Source of the DNA: a virus
Length of the DNA stretch: 43,877 nucleotides
Direction: 5' to 3' (one strand)
Virus record (IMG/VR): IMGVR_UViG_3300046780_000840
Coordinates: 1-43,877 of that record
The translations under genes and the position numbers were made by a program. Positions 1 through 7,636 of the stretch are shown here, piece after piece; the first letter of the stretch is position 1, and every line of letters starts with the position of its first letter. The notes beneath the pieces were generated by a model that saw only the letters and a program-made list of their open reading frames with translations, had not been told where the DNA came from and did not search any database.

Positions 1-2018
1 AAATTCGCGCCGGCGGGGTCGCCCACGACGGCCTCGGCCCACAGTTGGTCGCGGTCGCGACGCAGTGCTTCCAGATCGATCTGCTCGCACACCGGCACCG
101 GCCAGAACCGGACGTTGCCGGTGACGTCGGAAAACACTTCGTCGGGATTGCTCGTGCCGCAGAAAACGCAACAGCGCGGAATTGTTTGCACGCGCCGCGC
201 GTACGCCGGGCGGTACGTGTCATCGTTGGTCGACAGGAACGACTTGATTCCTTCGAGGGCTTCGGCGCGGCGCACCGTCGCGAGCTCGGCCATCTCGATG
301 ATCCAAGCCTTCGAGCACTGCTCGATGGCCCTCGTGCTGTCGCCGGTCATGCTGCCGTGCTGCACGGCGTACCACGGTCCACCGAGGATCCGGAACGCTT
401 CGCTCTTGCCTGAGTCCTGCTTCCCGAACAGGATCAGGCAGGTCTTCACCTGCGCGCCGGGATGGATCGCACGCGCGACCGCGGAGATCAGCCACGCCTT
501 GCCGACGAAGACCGTGAATTCGGTGCGCGCCGTGCCGCAGTAATTGAGCAGCCAGTCATCGATCCGCTTGACGCCGTCCCACTTCAGCGAGGTGAGGTAG
601 TCGCGCACCGGGTGGAACGAGTTGCGATGCGCGACGACGTCGACGGCCTCGCTGATCAGCCCGGCGAAGTGCAGCCCGGCGCGGTCGTACCAGCAGGCGA
701 GCTCGGTGTCGTGGTGATCGGCCCACTCGAGCGGCTGGTCACCCCACGGCGTCGGGCGCGCCGTCGTGATGCATTGCCGGAGCTCGTCCCACGCGAGCAG
801 CCCTTTCCACTCCTCGGCGTACTCGAGCGGCACGGTGGCATTCTCGGGGCAGCGCAGCGGCGTCTGCTTGCCGTCTTTCTTGTTCGTCGACAGGATCAGC
901 TTCTCGCGCCAGTCGGCCAGATCCCAGTTCTTGACCTTGGGTGACGTGCGGGTCTGCTTGCGCGGCGGCGCGCGGCTCGGCACGAGGGCAAGCATGCCCG
1001 GCACCGTCGCGTCCGGCGCGATCAGGCCCGCGCGCACGGGCTCGTCGCCGTAGTCGTGCTTGTGCAGCCGGGCCACCCCTGCGATGGGCTCATTGAGCCA
1101 GTGGTCGAGCCGGGCACCGTCCCAGCCATCGTCCTCGACCGCGTCAGCGATGTCCCAGCCCTCGGGCATGTCGTCGGTGTCGATCAGCCAGACCTCGCTG
1201 GCGACGCCCCGCAGGCGCAGCAGGAGCTCGTCACGGGCCTGCCTGCCCGCCTTGTCGGGGTCAGGGCAGAGGAAGACGCGCCGCCCCTGCAGCGGGCTGA
1301 AATCAGCGTAGGCCACGCCGCCAGCGCCCGCGGGCCACGACGCGGCGACCCAGCGGCTCCCGCCGATCTGTCCGCCTGCGTCGGCAGCCTTCTCGCCCTC
1401 GAACAGGCAGACCACCGCGTCGGGCTGCTGCGTGAGGTTGTGCAGGTTGTAGAGCGGGCGCGGCGTCTGCCACTGCAGGCGCTTCCAGCCATCCTTCGCG
1501 TACGTCCATGCGCGGTAGCTCTTCACGAGATCGCCCTCGGCGTTCCACCACTCGTAGCGCGCGACGTAGAACAGCACCTCGCGCCCGGTGCCGTAGTACG
1601 TCCAGACCTGCTTGAGCGCCCACGAGTGGCCCTCGCTCGGCGGGAGTGTCATGTCCTTCGGTTCGAGATCCTCCACCGGCGGCGCGAAGCAGATGCGCTC
1701 CGGCTGCGCGGGCACTTGGCGCGGGTACGCGATGCGCGGTCGCGAGTTGTCCTTGTCCGGCTTGCCGCCGATGATGTCGAGCGCCCGCTGAAACGAGCAG
1801 TCCTCGATGCGGCGCACGAACGCGATCACGTCGCCGCCGACCGCGCAGGAGTGGCAGTAGAACATCTCCTTGTGCGGCACGACCGACATGCTCGGATTGC
1901 GGTCTTCGTGGAACGGGCACAGCCCTTTGAATTCGCGCCCGTGTTTGCGTAGTTCGACGTAGCGCCCGATGACGTCAACGATGCTGACGGCGGCTTTGAA
2001 GCCAACCGGAGTTGCCAT
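1..2018 (-). CDS. Primase-helicase (CHC2 zinc finger, TOPRIM, VirE-type helicase), C-terminus cut off
   Basis: This is a replicative primase fused to an SF3/VirE-type ATPase, which would prime and unwind phage DNA. About 672 codons are visible and the frame is still open at the left edge, so the C-terminus is missing. Seen: a CHC2 zinc finger (C34, H37, C55, C58), a TOPRIM-like core (EGEK at 207-210, DPD at 253-255), a 'W-D-G-x-x-R' stretch typical of VirE proteins, Walker A GKQDSGKS at about 532-539, and a following acidic stretch and G-T-S-N sensor-like motif. The ATG at 2018 is preceded by GGGGAG and starts just before the zinc finger, which fixes the start. It is last in the minus-strand replication operon, 23 bp after the helicase stop. 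The domain order is that of known phage primase-helicases; the role follows from the family. Confidence 0.9.
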   Translation of the reverse strand, partial: MATPVGFKAAVSIVDVIGRYVELRKHGREFKGLCPFHEDRNPSMSVVPHKEMFYCHSCAVGGDVIAFVRRIEDCSFQRALDIIGGKPDKDNSRPRIAYPRQVPAQPERICFAPPVEDLEPKDMTLPPSEGHSWALKQVWTYYGTGREVLFYVARYEWWNAEGDLVKSYRAWTYAKDGWKRLQWQTPRPLYNLHNLTQQPDAVVCLFEGEKAADAGGQIGGSRWVAASWPAGAGGVAYADFSPLQGRRVFLCPDPDKAGRQARDELLLRLRGVASEVWLIDTDDMPEGWDIADAVEDDGWDGARLDHWLNEPIAGVARLHKHDYGDEPVRAGLIAPDATVPGMLALVPSRAPPRKQTRTSPKVKNWDLADWREKLILSTNKKDGKQTPLRCPENATVPLEYAEEWKGLLAWDELRQCITTARPTPWGDQPLEWADHHDTELACWYDRAGLHFAGLISEAVDVVAHRNSFHPVRDYLTSLKWDGVKRIDDWLLNYCGTARTEFTVFVGKAWLISAVARAIHPGAQVKTCLILFGKQDSGKSEAFRILGGPWYAVQHGSMTGDSTRAIEQCSKAWIIEMAELATVRRAEALEGIKSFLSTNDDTYRPAYARRVQTIPRCCVFCGTSNPDEVFSDVTGNVRFWPVPVCEQIDLEALRRDRDQLWAEAVVGDPAGAN

Positions 2019-2041
2019 GAGAGTCTCCCCGCGTGCTGCAG

Positions 2042-3445
2042 CTACTGCCGCGCTCGCGTCTTGTTTTGTCTGCCTGCCATGACGTGCATGGCCCACCGCT
2101 CCGGCTTCGGATATTTTCTCGCGACGCCGATGCGGACCAGTTCCTCCAATGATTTTGCGCGACCGCGTTCGCGGTCAAATTTTTTGCCGTAGCGGGACTG
2201 GGCCAGCATCTCCTTGTTGAGCTCCTGCAGTTCGCCGTCGACCTTCTTCGGCTCGACGCGCGGAACGCCGCCGACGACGATCGCGCCGCAGCCGGGGCAG
2301 ATGCGGAAGGGCTTGCCGAACGTGCCAAAGCAAATTTTGCACATGTATACCGGGAGCGGCTTGTACTTCGCGCGCTTGCCGTCGAGTGACCACGGTCGCG
2401 GCTCGTCGGGCATGCCGTGCCGCAGGGTGTTGCCGACGTGGTCGAGATAAATTCCATGAGTCTTGCCGGGTGCGGGACGCAGCATCCTTCCGATGTACTG
2501 GAGGAAGAACGTCAGCGAGTCGGTGGGGCGCAAATCGATGAGGGATTGTACGCCGGGAATGTCGATCCCTTCGCCAAATAAATCCACGTTGCACAGGTGC
2601 GAGATCTCGCCGCGGCGGAAGTCGTTGAAAACCCTGCGGCGCTCGCCATCGGAGGTCTTGGCGTCCAGATGAACGGCCACGAATCCCGCGGCCTTGAACG
2701 CCTCGGCGGTGTGGAAGCTGGCCTCGACGCCGACCGAGCGGATCAGGCAGCGCGTGCCCATCGCGTGCCGCTTGTATTCGGCGATCGCATCGCCGAGGAT
2801 GGTCGACTTTGCCACGCGCTCGGCGACCTGATGCTTGTTGAAGTCGCCGCCCTGATGCTTGAGGTGCGTCAGATCCAGATCCTTCGTCGGCGGCGCGAAG
2901 ATCCGGAAGTCGGCGAGGTAGCCGTTGTTGATCAGCCAGCGCATCGGTGGCCCCTCGATAATCTCATCGAAGTGCTCGCCGAGGCCGCGGCCGTCCAACC
3001 GTTGCGGTGTCGCGGTCAACCCGACGTAGAACGCGTCAGGGAACAACTCGCGCAGGTGCGCCCACTTCGGCGCGACGCAATGGTGCGCCTCGTCGGGAAT
3101 GATCACGCGCGGCTTGGCGAGGTACTGCATGCGCCGCGGCAGCGAGTCGATCAGCACGATCTGCAGCGACCGGCTGCCTTCGAGGTCGTAACCGCGCGCG
3201 ACGATGCCGACGTCGAGCCCGGCGTTGGCGAATGCCTTGGCGGCTTGGTCGAGAAGTTCGCGCCGATGCACGACGAACCACATCGGCGCGAACCCTTTCC
3301 TGATTGACGTTTTGCACATCTTTGTCGCGATGACCGTCTTGCCGCCGCCAGTCGACAGGACGATCAACGGACGCATCACCTTGCGGCGCATGCTCGCCCG
3401 CACGCGCTCAAGCTGCTCCTCTTGGTGCGGGTAGAGCTCGATCAT
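2042..3445 (-). CDS. DEAH-type superfamily 2 helicase with C-terminal zinc ribbon
   Basis: A 467-residue SF2 helicase/ATPase, probably used in phage DNA replication or recombination (ResA/UvsW-like group). Visible motifs: an N-terminal Q-type motif (YPHQ), Walker A STGGGKT near residues 31-37, Walker B PDEAHH, motif III TATPQR, motif V around GEGIDIPG and motif VI QYIGRMLRP. After the helicase core comes a C-x-x-C...C-x-x-C zinc ribbon (CKIC, CPGC), then a basic tail. The frame is open for 122 codons further upstream, but those residues are Arg-rich shadow of the preceding gene. The chosen ATG at 3445 overlaps the upstream stop as ATGA, the junction style used throughout this genome. Family assignment is firm; the exact substrate is not known. 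Confidence 0.92.
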   Translation of the reverse strand: MIELYPHQEEQLERVRASMRRKVMRPLIVLSTGGGKTVIATKMCKTSIRKGFAPMWFVVHRRELLDQAAKAFANAGLDVGIVARGYDLEGSRSLQIVLIDSLPRRMQYLAKPRVIIPDEAHHCVAPKWAHLRELFPDAFYVGLTATPQRLDGRGLGEHFDEIIEGPPMRWLINNGYLADFRIFAPPTKDLDLTHLKHQGGDFNKHQVAERVAKSTILGDAIAEYKRHAMGTRCLIRSVGVEASFHTAEAFKAAGFVAVHLDAKTSDGERRRVFNDFRRGEISHLCNVDLFGEGIDIPGVQSLIDLRPTDSLTFFLQYIGRMLRPAPGKTHGIYLDHVGNTLRHGMPDEPRPWSLDGKRAKYKPLPVYMCKICFGTFGKPFRICPGCGAIVVGGVPRVEPKKVDGELQELNKEMLAQSRYGKKFDRERGRAKSLEELVRIGVARKYPKPERWAMHVMAGRQNKTRARQ

Positions 3446-3801
3446 TGGTCGACCGGGGGCGGCATCCCTGCGACCAGAAAGCAAACGGTCTCCTTGTCGT
3501 CTGGCGTCGCCATCCTGATCTTGGTGTCGAAGTCGTACGCGACGACCCTCCACCGCCGACGGTTGGAGATCTGCGCGGTCGGGTTGAGGAACTTGCGCGC
3601 GGCAGCGATCACGTCGGCGTGGGCACCATGCACCTCGACATCGGTGTGGTGCCGCAACTCGCGCAGCAACTGCGAGAACGCGCACGTCGCGAACGTCATC
3701 ACGTCGAGCTTCGGGTTTTGCGTCAACTGCAGGTCGGTCAGTTCGGTGACGCTCGAGAGGATCTCGTGCAGTTGCTGCGAGGAGATGTTGACTCCGCTCA
3801 T
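3442..3801 (-). CDS. Hypothetical protein, 119 aa
   Basis: Not recognised. A small soluble protein with a Gln/Leu-rich helical N-terminal half (an LHEIL...LTDLQL stretch), a middle segment with several His residues (RHHTDVEVHGAHADV) and a beta-like C-terminal part containing WRVVAYDFDTK. No signal peptide or membrane segment is seen. It overlaps the upstream gene by ATGA and the downstream helicase by ATGA, so it is translationally coupled inside the replication operon. A replication accessory or helicase partner is possible by position only. Confidence 0.75.
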   Translation of the reverse strand: MSGVNISSQQLHEILSSVTELTDLQLTQNPKLDVMTFATCAFSQLLRELRHHTDVEVHGAHADVIAAARKFLNPTAQISNRRRWRVVAYDFDTKIRMATPDDKETVCFLVAGMPPPVDQ

Positions 3802-4340
3802 TCCGGATCACCCACCGCCAGCTTGAGTTGCTCCGGCGGGCCGGGCTGCTTGGTCGCGTCGAAGATCTGCTCGGGCTTCAAGCCGATCGCCTCACGGGCA
3901 TGCAGGGGCCGCACCTCGAAGCGGTAGTACTTCGCGAAGTTCTCGGCCTGCGAGCGGCCATTCGCGATGACGTAGATCACGTCGCCGCTGATGCGATCGC
4001 GCACCTTGTAGGGCAGGGGTTCCCGCGGCTCGCGCTTCTTGGCGACGGGCGCAGGCGGGGGTGTGGGCGTCAGGACGGGAGTCGTGGCGGTCTTCTTCTT
4101 GCGGGCGTTATCGTTCATTTGTGGATTCCTGTACTTTTTCAGTTCGGTGGCTCCGGCCTCGATCATTCGTTCGAGGGCTGCGGAGTGTTCGGGTTTCTTG
4201 ATGCAGTGTTCACAGCAGAGAACTTCGTGTCGTCCGTACCCTCCTTCTGGGTTGATGGTGTAGTAGCCGTCGCAGGGGTCGATAAAATGCATGCCGTAGC
4301 CGCAGAAGCGGATGTAGTCACCGCGCGCGTGGACGTTCAC
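3798..4340 (-). CDS. Hypothetical protein, 180 aa, Cys-containing N-terminal half
   Basis: Not recognised. I start it at the GTG at 4340, which overlaps the VRR-NUC stop as GTGA; the open frame reaches 70 codons higher, but that part is Arg-rich shadow. The N-terminal 60 residues carry several Cys and His (FCGYGMH, DPCDGYY, LCCEHC), suggesting metal binding. A Lys/Pro/Thr-rich linker (KKKTATTP through KKREPREP) follows, then a compact C-terminal domain of about 65 residues (VRDRISGDVIYVIANG, ENFAKYYRFEVRPL). An internal ATG before NDNARKKK could make a shorter product containing only the linker and C-terminal domain. It lies between the nuclease and helicase in the replication operon. Function unknown. 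Confidence 0.72.
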   Translation of the reverse strand: MNVHARGDYIRFCGYGMHFIDPCDGYYTINPEGGYGRHEVLCCEHCIKKPEHSAALERMIEAGATELKKYRNPQMNDNARKKKTATTPVLTPTPPPAPVAKKREPREPLPYKVRDRISGDVIYVIANGRSQAENFAKYYRFEVRPLHAREAIGLKPEQIFDATKQPGPPEQLKLAVGDPE

Positions 4341-4723
4341 TCGGCGTGCCCGATCAGCTTGTGGTAGTCCTCGATGCACTCGACGCTCCCCGCGATGCCG
4401 CCGGAGTCGCGCACGAACTGCAGGTATTTTTGCTGATCCTCCCAGCGTTGTTTTTCCTTCTTGTTGCGCGGGCGAAAGCCGAGGCGCTTGCACTCGATGG
4501 CGGTGAAGACGGGCACGATCTCGTCGACTCTGAAGAGTTGCCGGTAGCACCTGCGAGTGAAGCCGATCATGTCCGCGCCGCCCTTGCCGCCGACGCCGTA
4601 CGGCACCGTGTATACATTTCCACTCTCGGCCGTGTACTTCGCCATGCCGATGTTGTTGCGCCAGAGCCGATTGCCGAGCCGCGTGGCCTCGACCATCAGT
4701 TCGCCGTAGAGATCAACTTCCAC
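4337..4723 (-). CDS. VRR-NUC domain nuclease, 128 aa
   Basis: A small stand-alone VRR-NUC (PD-(D/E)XK) nuclease, a family that in phages acts on branched or flap DNA during replication and recombination. Seen: the K-G-G-A-D-M-I-G acidic strand, the catalytic E-C-K (IECKR) and a conserved Q-Q-x-Y helix start followed by GG and VECIED, the usual order for this family. Length is typical of the single-domain phage members. Its ATG at 4723 lies inside the end of the HTH gene (11-bp overlap) and its stop overlaps the next gene as GTGA, so it is translated as part of the replication operon. The Holliday-junction or flap preference cannot be read from sequence. Confidence 0.88.
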   Translation of the reverse strand: MEVDLYGELMVEATRLGNRLWRNNIGMAKYTAESGNVYTVPYGVGGKGGADMIGFTRRCYRQLFRVDEIVPVFTAIECKRLGFRPRNKKEKQRWEDQQKYLQFVRDSGGIAGSVECIEDYHKLIGHAE

Positions 4724-4922
4724 CGGCGGCGACCTGCGGCTGCTTGCGTTTCGCTTTTTCCAGCTTGCAGACCTCGATCAGCTTCATGCCGGTGTCCCAC
4801 GCTGGCATGACGCCGCCCTTGATGCGGTGGATCGTTGGCTGGGTGACGCCGACGGCGTCGGCGATGTCCTCCTGCCTCCAGCCGCGTGCGAGGAGGGACA
4901 GGACTGCGAATTGTGGGGTCAT
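4713..4922 (-). CDS. Small helix-turn-helix (Cro/XRE-like) regulator, 69 aa
   Basis: A one-domain DNA-binding protein. Residues about 13-36 form a classical helix-turn-helix: the segment RQEDIADAVGVTQPTIHRIKGG has the Ala-Val-Gly turn and a Thr-Gln-Pro-Thr-Ile recognition helix. A short Lys/Gln-rich tail ends the protein. ATG at 4922 is chosen because the open frame beyond it runs antisense through the exonuclease gene. It is first in the minus-strand replication operon, 35 bp downstream of a TTGAAA-17-TATCCT promoter, and faces the divergent recombination operon. By position it is likely to control one or both promoters, perhaps through the inverted repeat at 4982-4995. Whether it represses or activates is not visible. 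Confidence 0.88.
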   Translation of the reverse strand: MTPQFAVLSLLARGWRQEDIADAVGVTQPTIHRIKGGVMPAWDTGMKLIEVCKLEKAKRKQPQVAAGGS

Positions 4923-4956
4923 GGGGCGCTTTGCCTCCGTTGGCGAGATGCCCGCG

Positions 4957-4985
4957 AGGATACGGCAGTGATCTGTGCCTTTCAA
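4957..4985 (-). promoter_or_regulatory. Sigma-70-like promoter for the replication operon
   Basis: On the minus strand there is TTGAAA (4985-4980), a spacer of exactly 17 bp and TATCCT (4962-4957). The predicted start of transcription is near 4950, about 28 bp before the HTH regulator ATG. Read by eye; no expression data. Confidence 0.6.
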
Positions 4986-4995
4986 TGAGTATTGA
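4982..4995. promoter_or_regulatory. Operator candidate spanning both -35 boxes
   Basis: A perfect inverted repeat, TCAAT-GAGT-ATTGA, whose left arm overlaps the -35 of the minus promoter (4980-4985) and whose right arm overlaps the -35 of the plus promoter (4992-4997). A dimer of the adjacent HTH protein bound here would cover both promoters. The repeat and its placement are seen; the binding is inference. Confidence 0.45.
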
Positions 4996-5020
4996 CCACT
5001 TGTATCCCCTCGCGTATTCT
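4992..5020 (+). promoter_or_regulatory. Sigma-70-like promoter for the recombination operon
   Basis: TTGACC at 4992-4997, a 17-bp spacer and TATTCT at 5015-5020, giving a predicted start near 5027 and a leader of about 37 nt before the exonuclease ATG. A second inverted repeat, CTCGC (5009-5013) with GCGAG (5022-5026), brackets the -10 box. Confidence 0.6.
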
Positions 5021-5063
5021 GGCGAGTGCAAGAAACCGCCCACTCACCCCCAAAGGAAACCCC

Positions 5064-5957
5064 ATGAGAATCACCGCGCCCGGCATCTACGACATGCCGT
5101 TTTCTGAGTACCTCGCGGATCCCTGCGAGAACCCCTCGCTGTCCTCCTCGATTGGACACAGGATGCTCACAGCTTCTCCACTGCACGCTTGGCAGGAGCA
5201 CCCCCGCCTCGGCGCGCTCGGCACCTTCGAGGCGAACGAAGCCGACATCGGATCCGCCGCGCACGACCTGTTCCTGCACGGCGAGGAACGCATCGTCGTC
5301 GTCGACGCCGACAGTTGGCGCACGAACAAAGCAAAGGACGAGCGCGACGCCGCGCGTGCGGCAGGCAAGATCCCGATGCTCGCGATCAAGATGCCTGCGG
5401 TCAACGCGATGGCTCTGCGTGCGCACCGCTTCATCGAGCAGTCTCAGTTCGACGGCATCTTCGAGCGCGGCGCGGCCGAGCGCACGATCGTGTGGAAGGA
5501 AACCGGCCCCGACGTCAAGCACGACATCTACTGCCGCGCGCGTCCGGACTTTATGACGCACGACTACGACCTGATCCTGCACTACAAGACGACGAGCGCG
5601 AGCGCGCGCGCCGACAAGTTCATCCGCGGCATCATGCAGAACATGGGCTACGGTTTCAGCCTGCGCTTCTACGCGCGCGGCCTGTCGCAGATCATCCAGC
5701 CCACGCCGCACACCCACCACCTGATGCTCGTGCAGGAGCAGGACGCGCCGTACGCCTGCACGCTGATCGGCCTGACGCCAGCGAAGGCGCAGATCGAGGA
5801 CGACCGCGTGAAGGTCGCGATCAACAAGTGGCAGCACTGCATCGCGGACGACCACTGGCCGGACTACGATCACCGGATCCACTACGCCGAGCCCACGCCG
5901 TGGGAACTCGCGGAGGCCGAGGGCGAGATGCTGGCTACACAGGAAGAACTGCCATGA
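5064..5957 (+). CDS. Exonuclease VIII/DUF3799-like PD-(D/E)XK nuclease with an unusual HYK motif
   Basis: A 297-residue protein resembling the C-terminal nuclease domain of RecE and phage DUF3799 exonucleases, which resect double-stranded ends for annealing proteins. Seen in order: the short N-terminal G-I-Y-D-M-x-F-x-E-Y-L motif, the helix G-S-A-A-H-D-L-F-L-H-G with the conserved His, E-R-T-I-V-W, the R-A-R-P-D strand and then L-I-L-H-Y-K-T-T. In most members this last strand reads D-x-K; here the acid is His (CAC at 5580-5582). ATG 5064 is chosen for the AAAGGAAA before it (5052-5059) and because it begins at the family's first motif. First gene of the plus-strand early operon and four genes before a Sak4-like ATPase, the usual partnership. 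Family sure; activity uncertain because of the His. Confidence 0.87.
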   Translation: MRITAPGIYDMPFSEYLADPCENPSLSSSIGHRMLTASPLHAWQEHPRLGALGTFEANEADIGSAAHDLFLHGEERIVVVDADSWRTNKAKDERDAARAAGKIPMLAIKMPAVNAMALRAHRFIEQSQFDGIFERGAAERTIVWKETGPDVKHDIYCRARPDFMTHDYDLILHYKTTSASARADKFIRGIMQNMGYGFSLRFYARGLSQIIQPTPHTHHLMLVQEQDAPYACTLIGLTPAKAQIEDDRVKVAINKWQHCIADDHWPDYDHRIHYAEPTPWELAEAEGEMLATQEELP

Positions 5958-6112
5958 CGTGGATAATCGGCTTCATCCTCGTCGCTCTGAAACTCGCGGG
6001 CGTGATCCACTGGGACTGGATCTGGGTCACGCTGCCGCTGTGGATCGACTTCGCGTTCGCCGCCGCCGTGTACTTGCTCAGTGAAATCCAGAAAGACTGG
6101 AGCGGCAAATGA
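5954..6112 (+). CDS. Small two-helix membrane protein, 52 aa
   Basis: Two hydrophobic segments (residues about 3-18 and 24-44) separated by a Trp-rich hinge (HWDWIWVTLPLW), with a charged C-terminal end. The sequence style matches the small phage membrane proteins often labelled 'transmembrane Fragile-X-F protein'; their role is unknown. ATGA overlap with the exonuclease stop and with the next start. A holin is possible from size and topology, but the early-operon position argues against it. Confidence 0.8.
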   Translation: MTWIIGFILVALKLAGVIHWDWIWVTLPLWIDFAFAAAVYLLSEIQKDWSGK

Positions 6113-6381
6113 AGACGACTCTTGGTGTCATTGGTGCCATCCTCATGGGGGTCGGGATCCTCGGGATGTTTGGATTCCACTTGTATACAGCGTGGCTGGC
6201 GAACAAGGAGTTCGGTGCCTTCTGGGGCTTCATCGTGTTCTCGTCGCCGCCGTTCGCTGACCTGTACTGGATCGGGCACATGATCATGCGCGACGGGCTG
6301 ATCAGCTTCTACACCGAATGCCTTGCGGGAATCGTCGGTGCCTTGAGCCTCGGCCAGTACCTGTGCGGGGAGGAGGCATGA
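6109..6381 (+). CDS. Small membrane protein, 90 aa
   Basis: Not recognised. The N-terminus (MKTTLGVIGAILMGVGILGMFGFHLY) is a strong membrane anchor or uncleaved signal. A second hydrophobic stretch lies at about residues 36-56 and a weaker one near the C-terminus (LAGIVGALSLGQYL). It is coupled by ATGA to both neighbours and sits directly after another small membrane protein, so the two may act together at the inner membrane. Superinfection exclusion or membrane modification is a guess from location only. Confidence 0.75.
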   Translation: MKTTLGVIGAILMGVGILGMFGFHLYTAWLANKEFGAFWGFIVFSSPPFADLYWIGHMIMRDGLISFYTECLAGIVGALSLGQYLCGEEA

Positions 6382-6674
6382 GCGACGAAAAGCCAGACGT
6401 GTTGAAGGACGAATACCTCTCGCCCGAGGGCGTCGAGGAGCGCATCGTCGACCAGCGCACGTACACGATCACGCTGACCGGCGGCGGCAAGTTCCGGCTC
6501 TACTTTGAAGAGAAGGGCGAGCGCCGTCACTCGATCAACGTCTTCGACGACATCAAGGAGGCGCGCGAGCGCCTCGGCTACCTGATGAACATGCAGGGCG
6601 CGATGATCATCAAGCCGCAGATGGTGATCAGCACGATCCTGCGCGACTTCTTCAGCGGTGGAGAAAAGCCATGA
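6378..6674 (+). CDS. Hypothetical protein, 98 aa
   Basis: Not recognised. A charged soluble protein: an acidic N-terminal part (DEYLSPEGVEERIVD), a beta-rich middle (RTYTITLTGGGKFRLYFEEKG) and a helical end (IKEARERLGYLMNMQG). The start at 6378 is fixed by the GGAGG upstream and the ATGA overlap with the membrane-protein stop. Its own stop overlaps the start of the Sak4-like ATPase by ATGA, so it is made together with the recombination proteins. Confidence 0.75.
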   Translation: MSDEKPDVLKDEYLSPEGVEERIVDQRTYTITLTGGGKFRLYFEEKGERRHSINVFDDIKEARERLGYLMNMQGAMIIKPQMVISTILRDFFSGGEKP

Positions 6675-7636
6675 CATTCGAGTTCAGACCAGCAACACGA
6701 GAGTCGGTGGGCCTGCTCGTCGGGCTCGCCGGTGGCACCGGATCCGGCAAGACCTACAGCGCGATGCGCCTCGCCACCGGCATCTGCCGCGCGCTGGGCA
6801 AGCCCAAGTTCGCGGTCATCGACACCGAGGCGCGCCGGGCGCTGCACTACGCCGACCGCTTCACGTTCGACCATGGCGAGCTCAAGGGGCCGTTTACCCC
6901 CGAGCGTTACACCGAGGCGATCGTCGCGGCCGACGACGCGGGCTACCCGGTGATCCTCACCGACTCCACCTCGCATGTGTGGGCGGGCGACGGCGGCGTG
7001 CTGGAGCAGCAGGAAGACGAGATCGACCGCATGGCGGGCACCGACTGGAAAAAGCGCGACCTGTTCAAAATGGCGTCGTGGATCAAGCCGAAAGGCGCGC
7101 ACAAGAAAATGGTGAACCGGCTGCTGCAGGTTCGCGCGCATTTGATCCTGTGCTTCCGCGCCGAGCCGAAGATCGAGATGGTCAAGGATCCGCAGAGCGG
7201 CAAGATGGTCGTGACCGCGAAGCAGAGCCTGACCGGCCTCGACGGCTGGATCCCGATCAGCGAAAAGAACCTGCCGTTCGAGCTCACGGTGTCGTTCCTG
7301 ATGATGGCGCAGAACCCCGGCGTGGGCCTGCCGATCAAGTTGCAGGAACAGCATCGCCCGATGTTCCCGACCGGCGCGCTGATCGATGAGGAGTGCGGCG
7401 TGCGCCTCGCGCAGTGGGCCGAGGGAGCCACGCCGAGCACGCCCGCGTCGCCGCAGGGGCCAGTCGACAGCGCGTCCGGCGCGGCAGTGAACCCGGTCAT
7501 CGCGCGCCTCGAAGCCGCCGCGAAGATCAGCATGGCGAGCCTGCTCACGGCGTGGCAGTCGCTCACCGAGGAGGAGCGCAACGAGGCCAGCCCGCAATTC
7601 GGTCGCATCAAGCGCGGCGCGAAGAGGTCAGCATGA
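6671..7636 (+). CDS. RecA-fold AAA_24 ATPase, Sak4-like annealing protein candidate
   Basis: A 321-residue ATPase of the phage AAA_24 group, which includes Sak4-type single-strand annealing proteins. Seen: Walker A G-G-T-G-S-G-K-T at residues 21-28, an early acidic E-A-R-R motif after strand 2 (VIDTEARR), Walker B-like V-I-L-T-D-S-T-S-H, and a basic helical region (WKKRDLFKMASWIKPKGAHKK cut by GAH). A Pro/Ser/Ala linker near residue 255 leads to a short C-terminal helical domain. Adjacent to an exonuclease VIII-like gene in the same operon, it would supply the annealing or strand-exchange half of a recombination pair. The pairing is inferred from context; the ATPase fold is clear. ATGA overlap on both sides. 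Confidence 0.85.
   Translation: MTFEFRPATRESVGLLVGLAGGTGSGKTYSAMRLATGICRALGKPKFAVIDTEARRALHYADRFTFDHGELKGPFTPERYTEAIVAADDAGYPVILTDSTSHVWAGDGGVLEQQEDEIDRMAGTDWKKRDLFKMASWIKPKGAHKKMVNRLLQVRAHLILCFRAEPKIEMVKDPQSGKMVVTAKQSLTGLDGWIPISEKNLPFELTVSFLMMAQNPGVGLPIKLQEQHRPMFPTGALIDEECGVRLAQWAEGATPSTPASPQGPVDSASGAAVNPVIARLEAAAKISMASLLTAWQSLTEEERNEASPQFGRIKRGAKRSA

Noticed and set aside
2042-3811. A 589-residue start for the helicase.
   Set aside because: The extra 122 residues are Arg-rich and out of frame with the 119-aa gene there; the ATGA junction gives 467 residues.
4713-5882. A 389-residue form of the HTH protein reading antisense through the exonuclease.
   Set aside because: Shadow frame; the promoter and ATG at 4922 give the 69-residue protein.
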